This document shows positions 30,763-39,187 of a DNA stretch of 41,200 nucleotides, piece after piece. Origin of the DNA: Alitiscatomonas aceti (GTDB lineage: Bacteria > Bacillota > Clostridia > Lachnospirales > Lachnospiraceae). The notes beneath the pieces were generated by a model. It did not search any database. It worked only from the letters and a program-made list of their open reading frames with translations, and was not told the origin of the DNA. The stretch covers positions 1 through 41,200 of the forward strand of contig NZ_JAOQJF010000030.1 in the NCBI RefSeq assembly GCF_025567195.1, given 5' to 3'. Both the position numbers and the translations under genes were made by a program. Numbering within the stretch: position 1 is the stretch's first letter; each line of letters starts with the position of its first letter.

Positions 30763-31571
30763 ACCCTTCTGATCTCCTTCCATTTACGTGAAATCCATGC
30801 TCCCGCCTTTTTCATGCTTCTCCATAAAAATGGGAGGAACATGGCCAGAATGGCGTATAAGAGCACCGCTCCCAGAAGTCCCACACCGATCCCGGCAATG
30901 GCGATCCCGAACATCAGTCCGCTGTCCAGAGGCGACGCCACCAGAAAAACGATCCCGGCCACCAGCAGGCATACGCCGGTGATAAACGCCGCAGCTGTCA
31001 GGCAGAGCACCACAGCAATGATCCCAAAGATCAGAGAAGCGATTCCCGTTATGGCCCCCAGCCCGGCACCCCCGATCCCAAGGATCACAGGAAAAGCGGC
31101 GATGATCAGAACGATCCATAAAACCAGCTTCAGTCCCTTACTGGTCCATGGCTTCTTTTCTTCGCGGACTGTTTCATAGGACGGGTCCTGGTATCCGCTG
31201 CCCCTCTGTGACGACCCCGTCTGCCAGCCGTCCTTCTCATACCCGCGTCCGCTGCCGGAGCCGGCTGTATTTTCCCTCTCCTCCGGCAGATCCAGCCGTT
31301 TTGCCACCTGGTAGCCGGGATCCCGGAACCGTTCATCCTCATAGCCCCGGTCTGTAAAGGAGCCGCCATCATTTAAATTGCATGCCAGGTCGGCCCGGAT
31401 AATGGCCGCCACCCGTTCAGGGCTCCCGAAATCCTCGATGGCCGCCTCCTCATTGCCGCTCCCGGCCTCAGCCAGGTAATCCCTGTAATAATCCAGGGCA
31501 TCCTCCCGGTCCTGGTCCGGGATGTCCTGGAGCAGATATTCCAGCTTATCAAAAAACTCTTCCTTCCTCAT
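30759..31571 (-). CDS. DUF1700 (HAAS-type) membrane protein
   Basis: Protein of 270 residues. The N-terminal helical domain (1-60; MRKEEFFDKLEYLLQDIP, DREDALDYYRDYLAEAG, IEDFGSPERVAAIIR) is the DUF1700/HAAS signature. A variable Gly/Arg/Asp-rich linker (60-140) follows, then about three to four membrane helices (about 140-250) and a basic tail. In Firmicutes this domain is normally encoded directly after a PadR regulator and is thought to interact with it or with the membrane. Its start overlaps the padR stop (ATGA) and its stop overlaps the DUF4097 start. Confidence 0.92.
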   Translation of the reverse strand: MRKEEFFDKLEYLLQDIPDQDREDALDYYRDYLAEAGSGNEEAAIEDFGSPERVAAIIRADLACNLNDGGSFTDRGYEDERFRDPGYQVAKRLDLPEERENTAGSGSGRGYEKDGWQTGSSQRGSGYQDPSYETVREEKKPWTSKGLKLVLWIVLIIAAFPVILGIGGAGLGAITGIASLIFGIIAVVLCLTAAAFITGVCLLVAGIVFLVASPLDSGLMFGIAIAGIGVGLLGAVLLYAILAMFLPFLWRSMKKAGAWISRKWKEIRRV

Positions 31572-31888
31572 ACATTTGCCTCCTCAAAGATCCGGGAAAT
31601 ATGTCCGGAATATACGGTCCATTCGCTCTTATACAGCTTTAACTGGGCCCGGCCCGTTTCTGTCAGCTTATAATATCTCCGGTTTCTTCCATCAAACGCC
31701 ATATCATACGTTTCCAGGCAGTTTTCCTTCTGGAGTCTCCGCAGCACCGGATACAGTGTGGACTCCGATATATCGATGGCCTTTCTCACGTCCTGGGTGA
31801 TCTTATAGCCGTAGGTCCCCTCCGCCTCTCTGGAGACCACTGCCAGCACGATCCCGTCCAGCAGAGCGGCTCCTGTGTTGAATACCAT
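31568..31888 (-). CDS. PadR-family transcriptional regulator
   Basis: Short PadR (subfamily 1) of 106 residues from ATG 31888, with TAGGAGGG six bases upstream. The winged helix spans about 10-80: LLDGIVLAVVSREAEGTYGY is the PadR opening, ISESTLYPVLRRLQKEN the recognition region and NRRYYKLTETGRAQL the wing. A short C-terminal helix serves for dimerisation. It likely represses its own operon through the dyads at 31971-32024. An upstream extension to 31942 lacks a ribosome site. No effector is evident. Confidence 0.94.
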   Translation of the reverse strand: MVFNTGAALLDGIVLAVVSREAEGTYGYKITQDVRKAIDISESTLYPVLRRLQKENCLETYDMAFDGRNRRYYKLTETGRAQLKLYKSEWTVYSGHISRIFEEANV

Positions 31889-31970
31889 AGTCTTCCCTCC
31901 TAAAATATGCAGCTGCGTTCCAGAGCCGCGGCTTTGATCCATTCCGGCTCTCTTGTAATTCTACCATCCG

Positions 31971-32031
31971 CAATATTATACACTGTATATTATTGTAACA
32001 GTATTATATACCATATAATATTGTATGTCAA
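31971..32031 (-). promoter_or_regulatory. Consensus promoter and two candidate PadR operators
   Basis: Minus strand TTGACA (32026-32031), 17-base spacer, TATAAT (32003-32008), a full consensus match. Two long dyads overlap it. One at 31998-32024 has arms ACAGTATTATAT and ATATAATATTGT and covers the spacer and -10. The other at 31971-31995 has arms CAATATTATACA and TGTATATTATTG and lies just downstream; it contains another TATAAT (31975-31980). Each has one arm mismatch. They are the obvious binding sites for the PadR encoded here. A hairpin in the leader (AGAGCCG 31922-31928 with CGGCTCT 31945-31951) is of unknown role. Confidence 0.75.
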
Positions 32032-32118
32032 CAAAATCTTTTTTCCGTGCCAAGCGCCTGCCCCCTGTTGTCCCCAGCGGAGCATTTCCTCCCTTATGGG
32101 CCGCACATTTCTATGACA

Positions 32119-32148
32119 GAAAAAAGACGCCCCCTCCCAGGAGCGCCT
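32119..32148 (-). terminator. Terminator of the cell-wall-binding-repeat gene
   Basis: On the minus strand a stem of about 9 bp (AGGCGCTCC with GGGGCGTCT, two or three G-T pairs) is followed by TTTTTTC. Confidence 0.7.
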
Positions 32149-32158
32149 TCTCTTTCTT

Positions 32159-33073
32159 CTATTTCTTTAAGGACAGAGCACCATTGGCATCAGGCACGAA
32201 CTCCGCAGCCTCCGTCAGCATCCGGCCGTCGTCCTTTAAAAAATACGTCTTTCCGTCCACAGTTACAAATCCAGTGGCCATCCGGCCGCTTTCCGGGTCC
32301 AGGTAGTACCAGTCTGTTCCCTCACACAGCCATCCGGTCTTCTTCTGGCCCTGTTCATAATAGTACCAGCTCCCGGCTTCTTCCTTCCAGCCATGGAAGC
32401 CCAGTCCATCCGCATTTTCCTTTCCTGCGTCCTGGCCCTCTCCCTGGAAGATCACGATCTTCTCTGCTGCGGAGCCGTCCGTTCCATCGGTCCATAGCAG
32501 GATCGGAGTCCCCTTCTTGAGGTCTGTTGCAAATACCATGTTTCTGGTCAGATAGGGGAGCAGGACCGTGGAATCCGAAACCGCGTATTTCATCCCGCCG
32601 GCAGTTTCCAGGATATATGCAGCCTCTGTTCCATCTGCCTTATCCGGCTCCTGGGTCAGGGATTCCACCACTGCATAAACAGGAAAGCCGGAGTCTGCCG
32701 GAGCATCCGCCAGAACCAGAAGCCCGTTGGTGATAGGCGGCAGGCTTAAGGTCATGGCCGGTCCCGTATAGACCCGGACCGCCTCGCCATCGTCTAAGTT
32801 TTCCACAGAGACCGGGAACCCGTTGACGGCATCCAGGATCTTCGTGTCCTCAGAAAGGTTCACTACCACCTCCGTCATCCCGCCTTCCACACGGCGGTTG
32901 AGATGCAGTCTCCCATCCTCTGCAGAGATCACACTTCCGTCCATGCACACCATCCCATCCAGCCGGCTTCCATTTTCCCCGGCTCCGCTGGTATCTGCCA
33001 TTCCTGTGATCCCCATGGAAGCTGTAAACATTGCTGCGGCTGCAAGCATCGCCGCTCCATGTAATCGTTTCAT
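32159..33073 (-). CDS. Secreted protein with C-terminal cell-wall/choline-binding-type repeats
   Basis: Protein of 304 residues from ATG 33073, with GGAGG eight bases upstream; an in-frame ATG at 33088 overlaps that ribosome site. The signal peptide has basic KRLHG, a hydrophobic Ala-rich core and likely cleavage after GMA (about 25). The middle (30-215) is a beta-rich domain I do not recognise. The C-terminus (about 225-290) has two to three tryptophan/tyrosine repeats (GWKEEAGSWYYYEQ, GWLCEGTDWYYLDPESG, GFVTVDGKTYFL), the CW_binding_1 pattern for attachment to cell-wall polymers. It is monocistronic with its own terminator. A 7-bp A/T-rich hairpin lies upstream at 33124-33142. Confidence 0.87.
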   Translation of the reverse strand: MKRLHGAAMLAAAAMFTASMGITGMADTSGAGENGSRLDGMVCMDGSVISAEDGRLHLNRRVEGGMTEVVVNLSEDTKILDAVNGFPVSVENLDDGEAVRVYTGPAMTLSLPPITNGLLVLADAPADSGFPVYAVVESLTQEPDKADGTEAAYILETAGGMKYAVSDSTVLLPYLTRNMVFATDLKKGTPILLWTDGTDGSAAEKIVIFQGEGQDAGKENADGLGFHGWKEEAGSWYYYEQGQKKTGWLCEGTDWYYLDPESGRMATGFVTVDGKTYFLKDDGRMLTEAAEFVPDANGALSLKK

Positions 33074-33372
33074 ATTCTCGTCCTCCATTCATTTCTGATA
33101 CGGACATCTTACCATAGAGCATGAAAAAAATCCCACCGATTTTTCTTACGAATCCATTACGTGTTTTTATAGGGCCCCGGAAACTGTCCTTTTCTCCCAT
33201 GACATGGCGTTATTCACCAGCCAGATCCCCTTCCAGTATAAGTGCGCCTCCATCCAGGGAAAGACCGTGATCCATCCGGAATTTACCACCTGCGGACTCT
33301 CCAGCTCATCACCACCTGCGAAGCCCATGCCCCCCGTCTTCCTATTCCCCCCTCCCGTATCATGAAAAATAA

Positions 33373-33539
33373 TGGGCATAAATGTATGTTTTTTTCCACA
33401 GTGCCCAAAAATCATAGGAAAACCCTGGGACTTCTCTGGATTTTCCTATGGATTGGGCATATATCTCCTTTTTCTCTGTGTATGCCCAAAAAGCACTGGA
33501 ATTTTGGGCATAGCAGGAAAAAACTCCCTTCTATGCCCA
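33373..33539. repeat. Three evenly built TGGGCATA-N19-TATGCCCA dyads
   Basis: The 33089-33690 gap holds no credible gene. Within it TGGGCATA occurs at 33373, 33454 and 33505. In each case TATGCCCA (AGTGCCCA in the first copy) starts exactly 27 bases later, at 33400, 33481 and 33532. The 19 bases between the half-sites differ. Adjacent dyads can also pair: 33481-33491 with 33502-33512 is a perfect 11-bp hairpin, and 33402-33422 with 33441-33459 pairs with small bulges. It could be a protein-binding array or a structured RNA. Confidence 0.8.
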
Positions 33540-33614
33540 GGCAGCGAAACCAGAGGCCTGAAACAAGGGATCGGGCCGAGGCAAAGGAGAACCTACCAAA
33601 AGAGCTCCCACCAA

Positions 33615-33657
33615 AAGCCAAAAGGACGCGTGAAAAACTTATGTTCTTCACACGCCC
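33615..33657 (-). terminator. Terminator after the rpsA gene
   Basis: On the minus strand an 11-bp stem (33647-33657 with 33624-33634, two G-T pairs) is followed by TTTTGGCTTTTGG. It closes the long DUF3783-to-rpsA run. Confidence 0.75.
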
Positions 33658-33690
33658 TCTTCTATTCTGCACCGGATATTTGGCCGGTTT

Positions 33691-34773
33691 TTATTCCTTT
33701 GCTGCCTCTTCAGCCGGAGCCTCTGTCTCCAGAGCCTTCATGCTGAGGCTGATCTTTCTGTCTGCCTCGTTGAAGTCAACGATCTTAGCTGTGATCTCCT
33801 GACCGATGGAAAGTACGTCAGACGGTTTTGCAACGTGCTCTCTGGAGATCTGGGATACGTGAAGGAGTGCGTCCACGCCTGCCTCCAGCTCAACGAATGC
33901 GCCGAAGTCAGTCATACGTGCCACACGGCCTGTTACCACATTGCCTGCTGCATACTTCTCAGCGGCGTTTGCCCACGGATTTGTCTCCGGGAACTTCATG
34001 GACAGGGCGATCTTCTCACCGTTGATATCCTTGATCAGAGCTGTTACCTTCTCGCCTACCTTGAATACCTTCTTGGGGCTCTCAACTCTTCCCCAGGACA
34101 TCTCGGAGATATGGAGTAAGCCGTCAGCGCCGCCTAAGTCGATGAATGCGCCGAAGTCTGTCACATTCTTAACGGTTCCTTCTACCTTCTGGCCAACAGC
34201 GATGCGCTCGAACAGAGCCTTCTGCATCTCAGCCTTCTTGGCAACGATGAGCTGCTTGCGGTCGCCGATGACTCTTCTTCTCTTGGGATTGAACTCAGTG
34301 ATCACGAACTCGATCTCCTGGTCTGCGTACTTGGAAAGATCCTTTTCGTATACGTCAGATACAAGGCTTGCAGGAATAAAGATCCTTGCCTCGTCCACGA
34401 TCACGCTTAAGCCGCCGTCCAGAACCTGGGAAACCTTTGCAGTAAGGACCTCATGATTCTCAAAGGCCTCTTCCAGTCTCTTATTTCCTCTGTCGGCTGC
34501 CAGTCTCTTATAGGAAAGTGCAACCTGGCCCTCGCCGTCGTTTACTTTAACGACCTTGGCCTCCATCTCGTCGCCTACCTGTACAAGATTTCTTAAGTCC
34601 ACGTTGGGCTCGTTGGTGTATTCACTGCGGGAAATGATGCCGTCGGATTTGTAACCGATGTTCAAAACGATCTCATCTTCTTTAACGTCGATGACTTTAC
34701 CAGTGACAACCTCTCCTGTACGTATTGTTTTTAATGATTCTTCTAACATTTGTTCAAAACTTAACTCTGACAT
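33691..34773 (-). CDS. rpsA: S1-domain RNA-binding protein (ribosomal protein S1-like)
   Basis: Protein of 360 residues with four S1 OB-fold repeats (about 20-90, 105-170, 190-260 and 275-345). The third and fourth are the best conserved (GTVKNVTDFGAFIDLGG...GLLHISEMSW; GRVARMTDFGAFVELEAG...LLHVSQIS). It ends in an Ala/Glu tail. Four-domain S1 homologues of Firmicutes bind mRNA but are less firmly ribosome-bound than six-domain S1. AGGAGGTTCATACTA precedes the ATG. Its first 20 bases overlap the end of ispH, and in some Clostridia the two are fused, so coupled translation is likely. Confidence 0.93.
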   Translation of the reverse strand: MSELSFEQMLEESLKTIRTGEVVTGKVIDVKEDEIVLNIGYKSDGIISRSEYTNEPNVDLRNLVQVGDEMEAKVVKVNDGEGQVALSYKRLAADRGNKRLEEAFENHEVLTAKVSQVLDGGLSVIVDEARIFIPASLVSDVYEKDLSKYADQEIEFVITEFNPKRRRVIGDRKQLIVAKKAEMQKALFERIAVGQKVEGTVKNVTDFGAFIDLGGADGLLHISEMSWGRVESPKKVFKVGEKVTALIKDINGEKIALSMKFPETNPWANAAEKYAAGNVVTGRVARMTDFGAFVELEAGVDALLHVSQISREHVAKPSDVLSIGQEITAKIVDFNEADRKISLSMKALETEAPAEEAAKE

Positions 34774-35605
34774 TAGTATGAACCTCCTCGATAATATTAT
34801 TCGGGGTTGAAGCCCCTGCTGTAATACCTACGTTGCACGCAGAACTTATACATTCAGGATTTAAGTCGTCCAGGGTCTGGATGTAATACGTTTTGTTACA
34901 TTCTCGCCGGCAGATCTCATACAGCTTCTGGGTATTGGAACTGTTTTTCCCTCCGATCACCAGCATCACGTCCACCTGAGAAGCGATCTCTTTCGCCTCT
35001 ACCTGCCTTTCCTGTGTCGCATTGCAAATCGTATTTAAAACAAATATATCATAACGCGTTTTAGGAATTTTTTCAACTATATCTTGAAATTTCTTGTAAT
35101 TAAATGTCGTCTGGGCCACCAGGCATAAGCGGCTGCCCTCCGGAAGCCCCAGTTTTTCAAAATCCTCCGCATTTTCAATGACCTTCGTGTCCTGATTCCC
35201 CCAGCCCTTGATCCCAATGACCTCGGGGTGGGATTCGTCTCCCACGATGATCACCTGGCGTCCCTCTGCACACTGGCCGGCCACCACCCGGTGGATCTTC
35301 TTTACATAGGGACAGGTGGCGTCCACGATCTCCACCCCGTTCTTTTCCAGGATGTCGTAGATATGTTTTCCTACGCCATGGGAACGGATGACCACCACAC
35401 AGTCCCGGACGCGATCCAGCTCCTCTTCTGAGCCGATGACCTCCACGCCCTTTTTCTTAAGATCCTTGACCACTTCCTCGTTGTGGATGATGGGACCGTA
35501 TGTATAGATGGGTTTATCGGTCTTCTGGATCTGTTCGTAGACCTTCTCCACAGCCCTTTTTACGCCAAAGCAGAACCCGGCGGTCTTTGCAACGGTCACA
35601 TTCAT
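34754..35605 (-). CDS. ispH: 4-hydroxy-3-methylbut-2-enyl diphosphate reductase
   Basis: Protein of 283 residues that makes IPP and DMAPP in the last step of the MEP isoprenoid pathway. The three [4Fe-4S] ligands are Cys12 in AGFCFGVKRAV, the Cys of VDATCPYVKK (about 96) and the Cys of LNTICNATQERQ (about 195). The acid/base Glu lies in the related VIGGKNSSNT/ECISS region. Length fits the single-domain enzyme. The start overlaps cmk by four bases and the end overlaps rpsA by 20. The order cmk-ispH-rpsA is conserved in Clostridia. Confidence 0.96.
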   Translation of the reverse strand: MNVTVAKTAGFCFGVKRAVEKVYEQIQKTDKPIYTYGPIIHNEEVVKDLKKKGVEVIGSEEELDRVRDCVVVIRSHGVGKHIYDILEKNGVEIVDATCPYVKKIHRVVAGQCAEGRQVIIVGDESHPEVIGIKGWGNQDTKVIENAEDFEKLGLPEGSRLCLVAQTTFNYKKFQDIVEKIPKTRYDIFVLNTICNATQERQVEAKEIASQVDVMLVIGGKNSSNTQKLYEICRRECNKTYYIQTLDDLNPECISSACNVGITAGASTPNNIIEEVHTNVRVKF

Positions 35606-36291
35606 GGCCTTCCCCCCGCCTGGCCATCGATTTTCTGGTCGATCAGCCTTCCGATGGCGTCCACCACCTGGTCCAGGGTCATATCGGAGGAATCCAGATA
35701 AACAGCGTCCTCCGCCTGCACCAGAGGCGAATGTTCCCGGTGCATATCCCGGTGATCCCGGTCCAGGATGTCCTGCTCGATCTCCTTAAGATCGCAGGTG
35801 ATCCCCTTTTCTGTCAGCTCCCTGTACCGCCTTCTGGCCCGCACCAGGGAACTGGCCGTCAGATAGACCTTTACATCGGCCTCCGGCAGCACGCAGGTGC
35901 CGATATCCCGGCCGTCCATGACCACATCTGACTTCCGGGCCATTTCTTTCTGGAGCTCCACCAGCTTTTCCCGGACAAAAAGGTATCCTGAGGTGGCCGA
36001 CGCCATGTTCCCCACTTCTTCTGTACGGATCAGGCCAGATACGTTCTCTCCGTTTAAAAACACCTGCTGGGCACCGTTTTCATAGGCGATGGAGATGGAA
36101 ACCTCCATGCAGGCTTTATTCACCGCCGCTTCATCGTTCTTATCAACGCCCTTCCTCAGAAAGTAAAGAGCCATGGTCCGGTACATGGCTCCGGTATCCA
36201 CATAGATAAAATTTCTCTTTGCCGCCACTGCCTTCGCCACAGTGCTCTTTCCAGCTCCGGCAGGACCGTCGATGGCTACGTTAAAAGACAT
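35602..36291 (-). CDS. cmk: Cytidylate kinase
   Basis: Protein of 229 residues that phosphorylates CMP and dCMP. The P-loop is IDGPAGAGKSTVAKAVA; YVDTGAMYRTMALYFLRKG binds CMP; VVMDGRDIGTCVLP is the core motif; the lid contains RARRRYREL and the C-terminal half DHRDMHREHSPL. An internal insert (about 65-105) marks the long bacterial form. The stop overlaps the ispH start (ATGA). It lies 50 bases after the flavoprotein gene and is probably read from the upstream promoter. Confidence 0.96.
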   Translation of the reverse strand: MSFNVAIDGPAGAGKSTVAKAVAAKRNFIYVDTGAMYRTMALYFLRKGVDKNDEAAVNKACMEVSISIAYENGAQQVFLNGENVSGLIRTEEVGNMASATSGYLFVREKLVELQKEMARKSDVVMDGRDIGTCVLPEADVKVYLTASSLVRARRRYRELTEKGITCDLKEIEQDILDRDHRDMHREHSPLVQAEDAVYLDSSDMTLDQVVDAIGRLIDQKIDGQAGGRP

Positions 36292-36341
36292 GTCTTCCTC
36301 CTTATCCCGCTCTTAAGCAGTTTCCGCCGTTTTGCGGGAAT

Positions 36342-37613
36342 TTATTCACTAATCATCCGGATCTGCCGGTCGCGGACGTGTGTTCCGGCGCTTCTTCCCG
36401 CCAGCATCCCCGTGGACCAGGCGATCTGCAGGTTAAAGCCTCCGGTAACGCCGTCCAGATCCAGCACCTCCCCGGCAAAATAAAGGCCCTGGGCCTTTTT
36501 AGACTCCATGGTGGCAGGATTGATCTCCTTTACGTCCACGCCTCCCTGGGTGATGATGGCCTCGTTGTACCCTCTAAGCCCTGTGAGTGTCACATGGAAA
36601 GATTTGGCAGCCTCCACCAGCCGCTCACGCTCCTTCGCCGTCACCTCATTAACCTTCTTCTCCGGATCGATACCGCTCCTGGCCACCATCACCGGGACCA
36701 GCTTTGCCGGAAACAGCCGGTTTAAGGAATTTTTAAACCGCTTGTTCTTCGCCTCGTCAAAATCCCGCAGGATCCGGGCATCCAGCTGCTCCGGCGTCAG
36801 CGCCGGTTTTAAGTCGATGACCAGGTCCAGGGGCCGCTTTTTAATGATCTTTGCAGCAAAGCTGCTGGCGCTTAGGATCACAGGGCCACTGACGCCAAAA
36901 TGAGTAAACAGCATTTCCCCAAATTCCTTCCAGACGACCTTCTTCCCGTCATACACCGTCACCTCCACATTTTTCAGCGACAGTCCCTGGAGCTTTTTTA
37001 CGTCCTCTTCCGCACAGGTGAAGGGCACCAGGGCCGGGGAAAGCTCCGTCACCGTATGGCCCGCTGCTTCTGCAAACCGGTAGCCGTCCCCGGTGGAACC
37101 GGTGGCCGGGTAGGACAGGCCTCCTGTGGCCACGATCACAGCCCCGGCTTCGATCATTTTCCGGCCTTTTTCCAGGACCACGCCCAGACACCGGCCATCC
37201 TGGCAGACCACCTCTTTCACAGCCTCATTATAGCGGACGGACACTCCCAGCCGCTTCATCCGCCGTTCCAGGGCCGCGATCACATCCGATGATTTATCTG
37301 ATACCGGGAATACCCGGTTGCCTCTCTCGATCTTTAAGGGGCAGCCGCACTCGCCCATGAGTCCCATGACGTCAAAATTGGAAAAGCCGTAAATGGCGCT
37401 GTATAAAAATTTTCCATTGGACACCATATGGGAAAACAGGTCCTCTGTATCGCAGCTGTTGGTCACATTGCAGCGTCCCTTTCCCGTGATATATATCTTT
37501 TTTCCAAGCTTTTCATTTTTTTCGTATACCACCACCTGGCATCCTGCCTGGGCGGCTCCTATGGCGGCCGCCATACCAGCTGCGCCGCCGCCTGCTATCA
37601 CTACTTTATTCAT
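36342..37613 (-). CDS. HI0933-like (YhiN/BaiN-type) FAD-dependent oxidoreductase
   Basis: Protein of 423 residues. The N-terminal dinucleotide fold is VIAGGGAAGMAAAIGAAQAG; GKGRCNVTNSC follows, a hallmark of the HI0933 family. VIVATGGLSYPATGSTGDGY and the C-terminal GLYFAGEVLDLDGVTGGFNLQIAWSTG complete the FAD site. The reaction is unproven for most members. A gut-clostridial relative (BaiN) was proposed to reduce bile-acid intermediates, but no bai genes are here, so I do not transfer that role. The start overlaps the end of the phosphotransferase gene by eight bases. Confidence 0.92.
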   Translation of the reverse strand: MNKVVIAGGGAAGMAAAIGAAQAGCQVVVYEKNEKLGKKIYITGKGRCNVTNSCDTEDLFSHMVSNGKFLYSAIYGFSNFDVMGLMGECGCPLKIERGNRVFPVSDKSSDVIAALERRMKRLGVSVRYNEAVKEVVCQDGRCLGVVLEKGRKMIEAGAVIVATGGLSYPATGSTGDGYRFAEAAGHTVTELSPALVPFTCAEEDVKKLQGLSLKNVEVTVYDGKKVVWKEFGEMLFTHFGVSGPVILSASSFAAKIIKKRPLDLVIDLKPALTPEQLDARILRDFDEAKNKRFKNSLNRLFPAKLVPVMVARSGIDPEKKVNEVTAKERERLVEAAKSFHVTLTGLRGYNEAIITQGGVDVKEINPATMESKKAQGLYFAGEVLDLDGVTGGFNLQIAWSTGMLAGRSAGTHVRDRQIRMISE

Positions 37614-39120
37614 GTTTTTTCTTTGCTTTTTCCACTTCTTTTATTTTCTTCTCCAGCGCGTCCGCCACGGTCTCCATCACCTTGATGCGGGCGTAATACT
37701 TGGAGTTTCCTTCCACCACGATCCAGGGAGCGTCCTCTGTGGATGTCTTTTCCAGCATCTCGTTGACCGCATCCTCATACTGGTCCCACTTTTCCCGGTT
37801 TCTCCAGTCCTCGTCTGTGATCTTCCACTGTTTTTCGGGATTCTTCATCCGGTCGTTGAACCGCCGCTCCTGCTCATCCTTATCGATATGGAGCCAGAAC
37901 TTCAGTACCACAGCCCCGGAATGCACCAGGTGGGCTTCCATATCGTTGATCTCCTGATACGCCCTGCGCCATTCCTCCTCCGTGCAGAAGCCCTCGATCC
38001 GCTCCACCATGACCCTGCCGTACCAGGTCCGGTCAAAAACAGCGATATGACCGTCCTTGGGGAAACGGGTCCAGAACCGCCATAGATAATGATGGGCTTT
38101 TTCTGTGCTGCTGGGGGAGGCGGTGGGACATACCTGGTATCCTCTGGGATCCAGATGACTGGTAAGACGCCTGATGGCTCCGCCCTTTCCAGCCGCATCC
38201 CATCCCTCAAAGCCTAAGACCACAGGGATCCTGTACCGGTACAGGTCTCCATGGAGCCGCTCCAGCCTTTTCTGTAACTGATCCAGCTTTTTTCTGTACT
38301 CCTCCCGGTCCAAGGTCTTTTCCAGATCCACACGGGAGAGGATCCCTTTTTTATATTTATCCGGCGGCAGCGGAGGCTCGAACCGGGGAATTTCCCGGCC
38401 GGCGGCTTTTTTCTCCAGGGCCGCCTCCATGGCCGACGATACTGCTTCCATGACCGCAAGAGCCGCCTTTTCCTTATGNNNNNNNNNNNNNNNNNNNNNN
38501 NNNNNNNNNNNNNNNNNNNNNNNNNNNNNNNNNNNNNNNNNNNNNNNNNNNNNNNNNNNNNNNNNNNNNNNNNNNNNNNNNNNNNNNNNNNNNNNNNNNN
38601 NNNNNNNNNNNNNNNNNNNNNNNNNNNNNNNNNNNNNNNNNNNNNNNNNNNNNNNNNNNNNNNNNNNNNNNNNNNNNNNNNNNNNNNNNNNNNNNNNNNN
38701 NNNNNNNNNNNNNNNNNNNNNNNNNNNNNNNNNNNNNNNNNNNNNNNNNNNNNNNNNNNNNNNNNNNNNNNNNNNNNNNNNNNNNNNNNNNNNNAAGATC
38801 CGCCGGTTCCAGCTGGTGTCAAAAATGGCGATCCGGCCCTTTTCCGGGCAGCGGATGGCAAACCGCCATAAAAACGGGTGCATGGCCTCCTCTTCCCCGT
38901 CCCGGTCTCCCGTGTACACGTCAAAGCCCCTGGGATCCAGCGCCTGGATCAGACGGCTGATCTGGAGGCCCTTTCCCGCAGCATCGAAGCCGTCAAAGGT
39001 GATGATGACCGGGATCTTCTCATCCTTAAGCCGTCTCTGGAGAACGCCCAGGCGGGCCGCAGCCGCAGCCAGACGGGCCTTATCTCCTTCTTTCCGGCTC
39101 TTCTTTTTCTCTTCCTGCAT
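37606..39120 (-). CDS. pap: Polyphosphate kinase 2 family protein (polyphosphate:AMP phosphotransferase type), interrupted by assembly gap
   Basis: The frame spans 504 codons, including the run of N at 38479-38794. Two PPK2 domains are visible, as in Acinetobacter PAP. The N-terminal one has FDGFDAAGKGLQISRLI and ends at FDTSWNRR where the gap begins. The C-terminal one has the Walker A region GFEGWDAAGKGGAIRRL, Walker B FDRTWYGRVMVERI and FWLHIDKDEQERRF. Both sides of the gap are in the same frame and the length fits the family, so the gene is probably intact. The enzyme moves phosphate between polyphosphate and AMP or ADP. TGGAGGTCC precedes the ATG. Confidence 0.9.
   Translation of the reverse strand: MQEEKKKSRKEGDKARLAAAAARLGVLQRRLKDEKIPVIITFDGFDAAGKGLQISRLIQALDPRGFDVYTGDRDGEEEAMHPFLWRFAIRCPEKGRIAIFDTSWNRRIXXXXXXXXXXXXXXXXXXXXXXXXXXXXXXXXXXXXXXXXXXXXXXXXXXXXXXXXXXXXXXXXXXXXXXXXXXXXXXXXXXXXXXXXXXXXXXXXXXXXXXXXXXHKEKAALAVMEAVSSAMEAALEKKAAGREIPRFEPPLPPDKYKKGILSRVDLEKTLDREEYRKKLDQLQKRLERLHGDLYRYRIPVVLGFEGWDAAGKGGAIRRLTSHLDPRGYQVCPTASPSSTEKAHHYLWRFWTRFPKDGHIAVFDRTWYGRVMVERIEGFCTEEEWRRAYQEINDMEAHLVHSGAVVLKFWLHIDKDEQERRFNDRMKNPEKQWKITDEDWRNREKWDQYEDAVNEMLEKTSTEDAPWIVVEGNSKYYARIKVMETVADALEKKIKEVEKAKKKHE
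38479..38794. other. Assembly gap (316 N)
   Basis: Unknown bases inside the polyphosphate phosphotransferase gene. Frame continuity across the run suggests the estimated size is right or differs by a multiple of three. Confidence 1.
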
Positions 39121-39187
39121 AAAAGGACCTCCATTTCCATATTTATTTTCCTGCGTTTCCCGGATCCGGCCGGCACGTCCAGTCCGC

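Noticed and set aside
33373..33539. CRISPR array
   Set aside because: Half-sites are only eight bases and alternate in orientation, spacing between copies is irregular (81 and 51), and no cas genes are present.
33167..33746. Short frames on both strands in the dyad region
   Set aside because: No ribosome sites, atypical composition, and their repeated CPK-like peptides come from the TATGCCCA repeats.
36342..37613. Bile-acid reductase (BaiN) role for the HI0933-like flavoprotein
   Set aside because: The family is broad and no other bai genes lie in the window.
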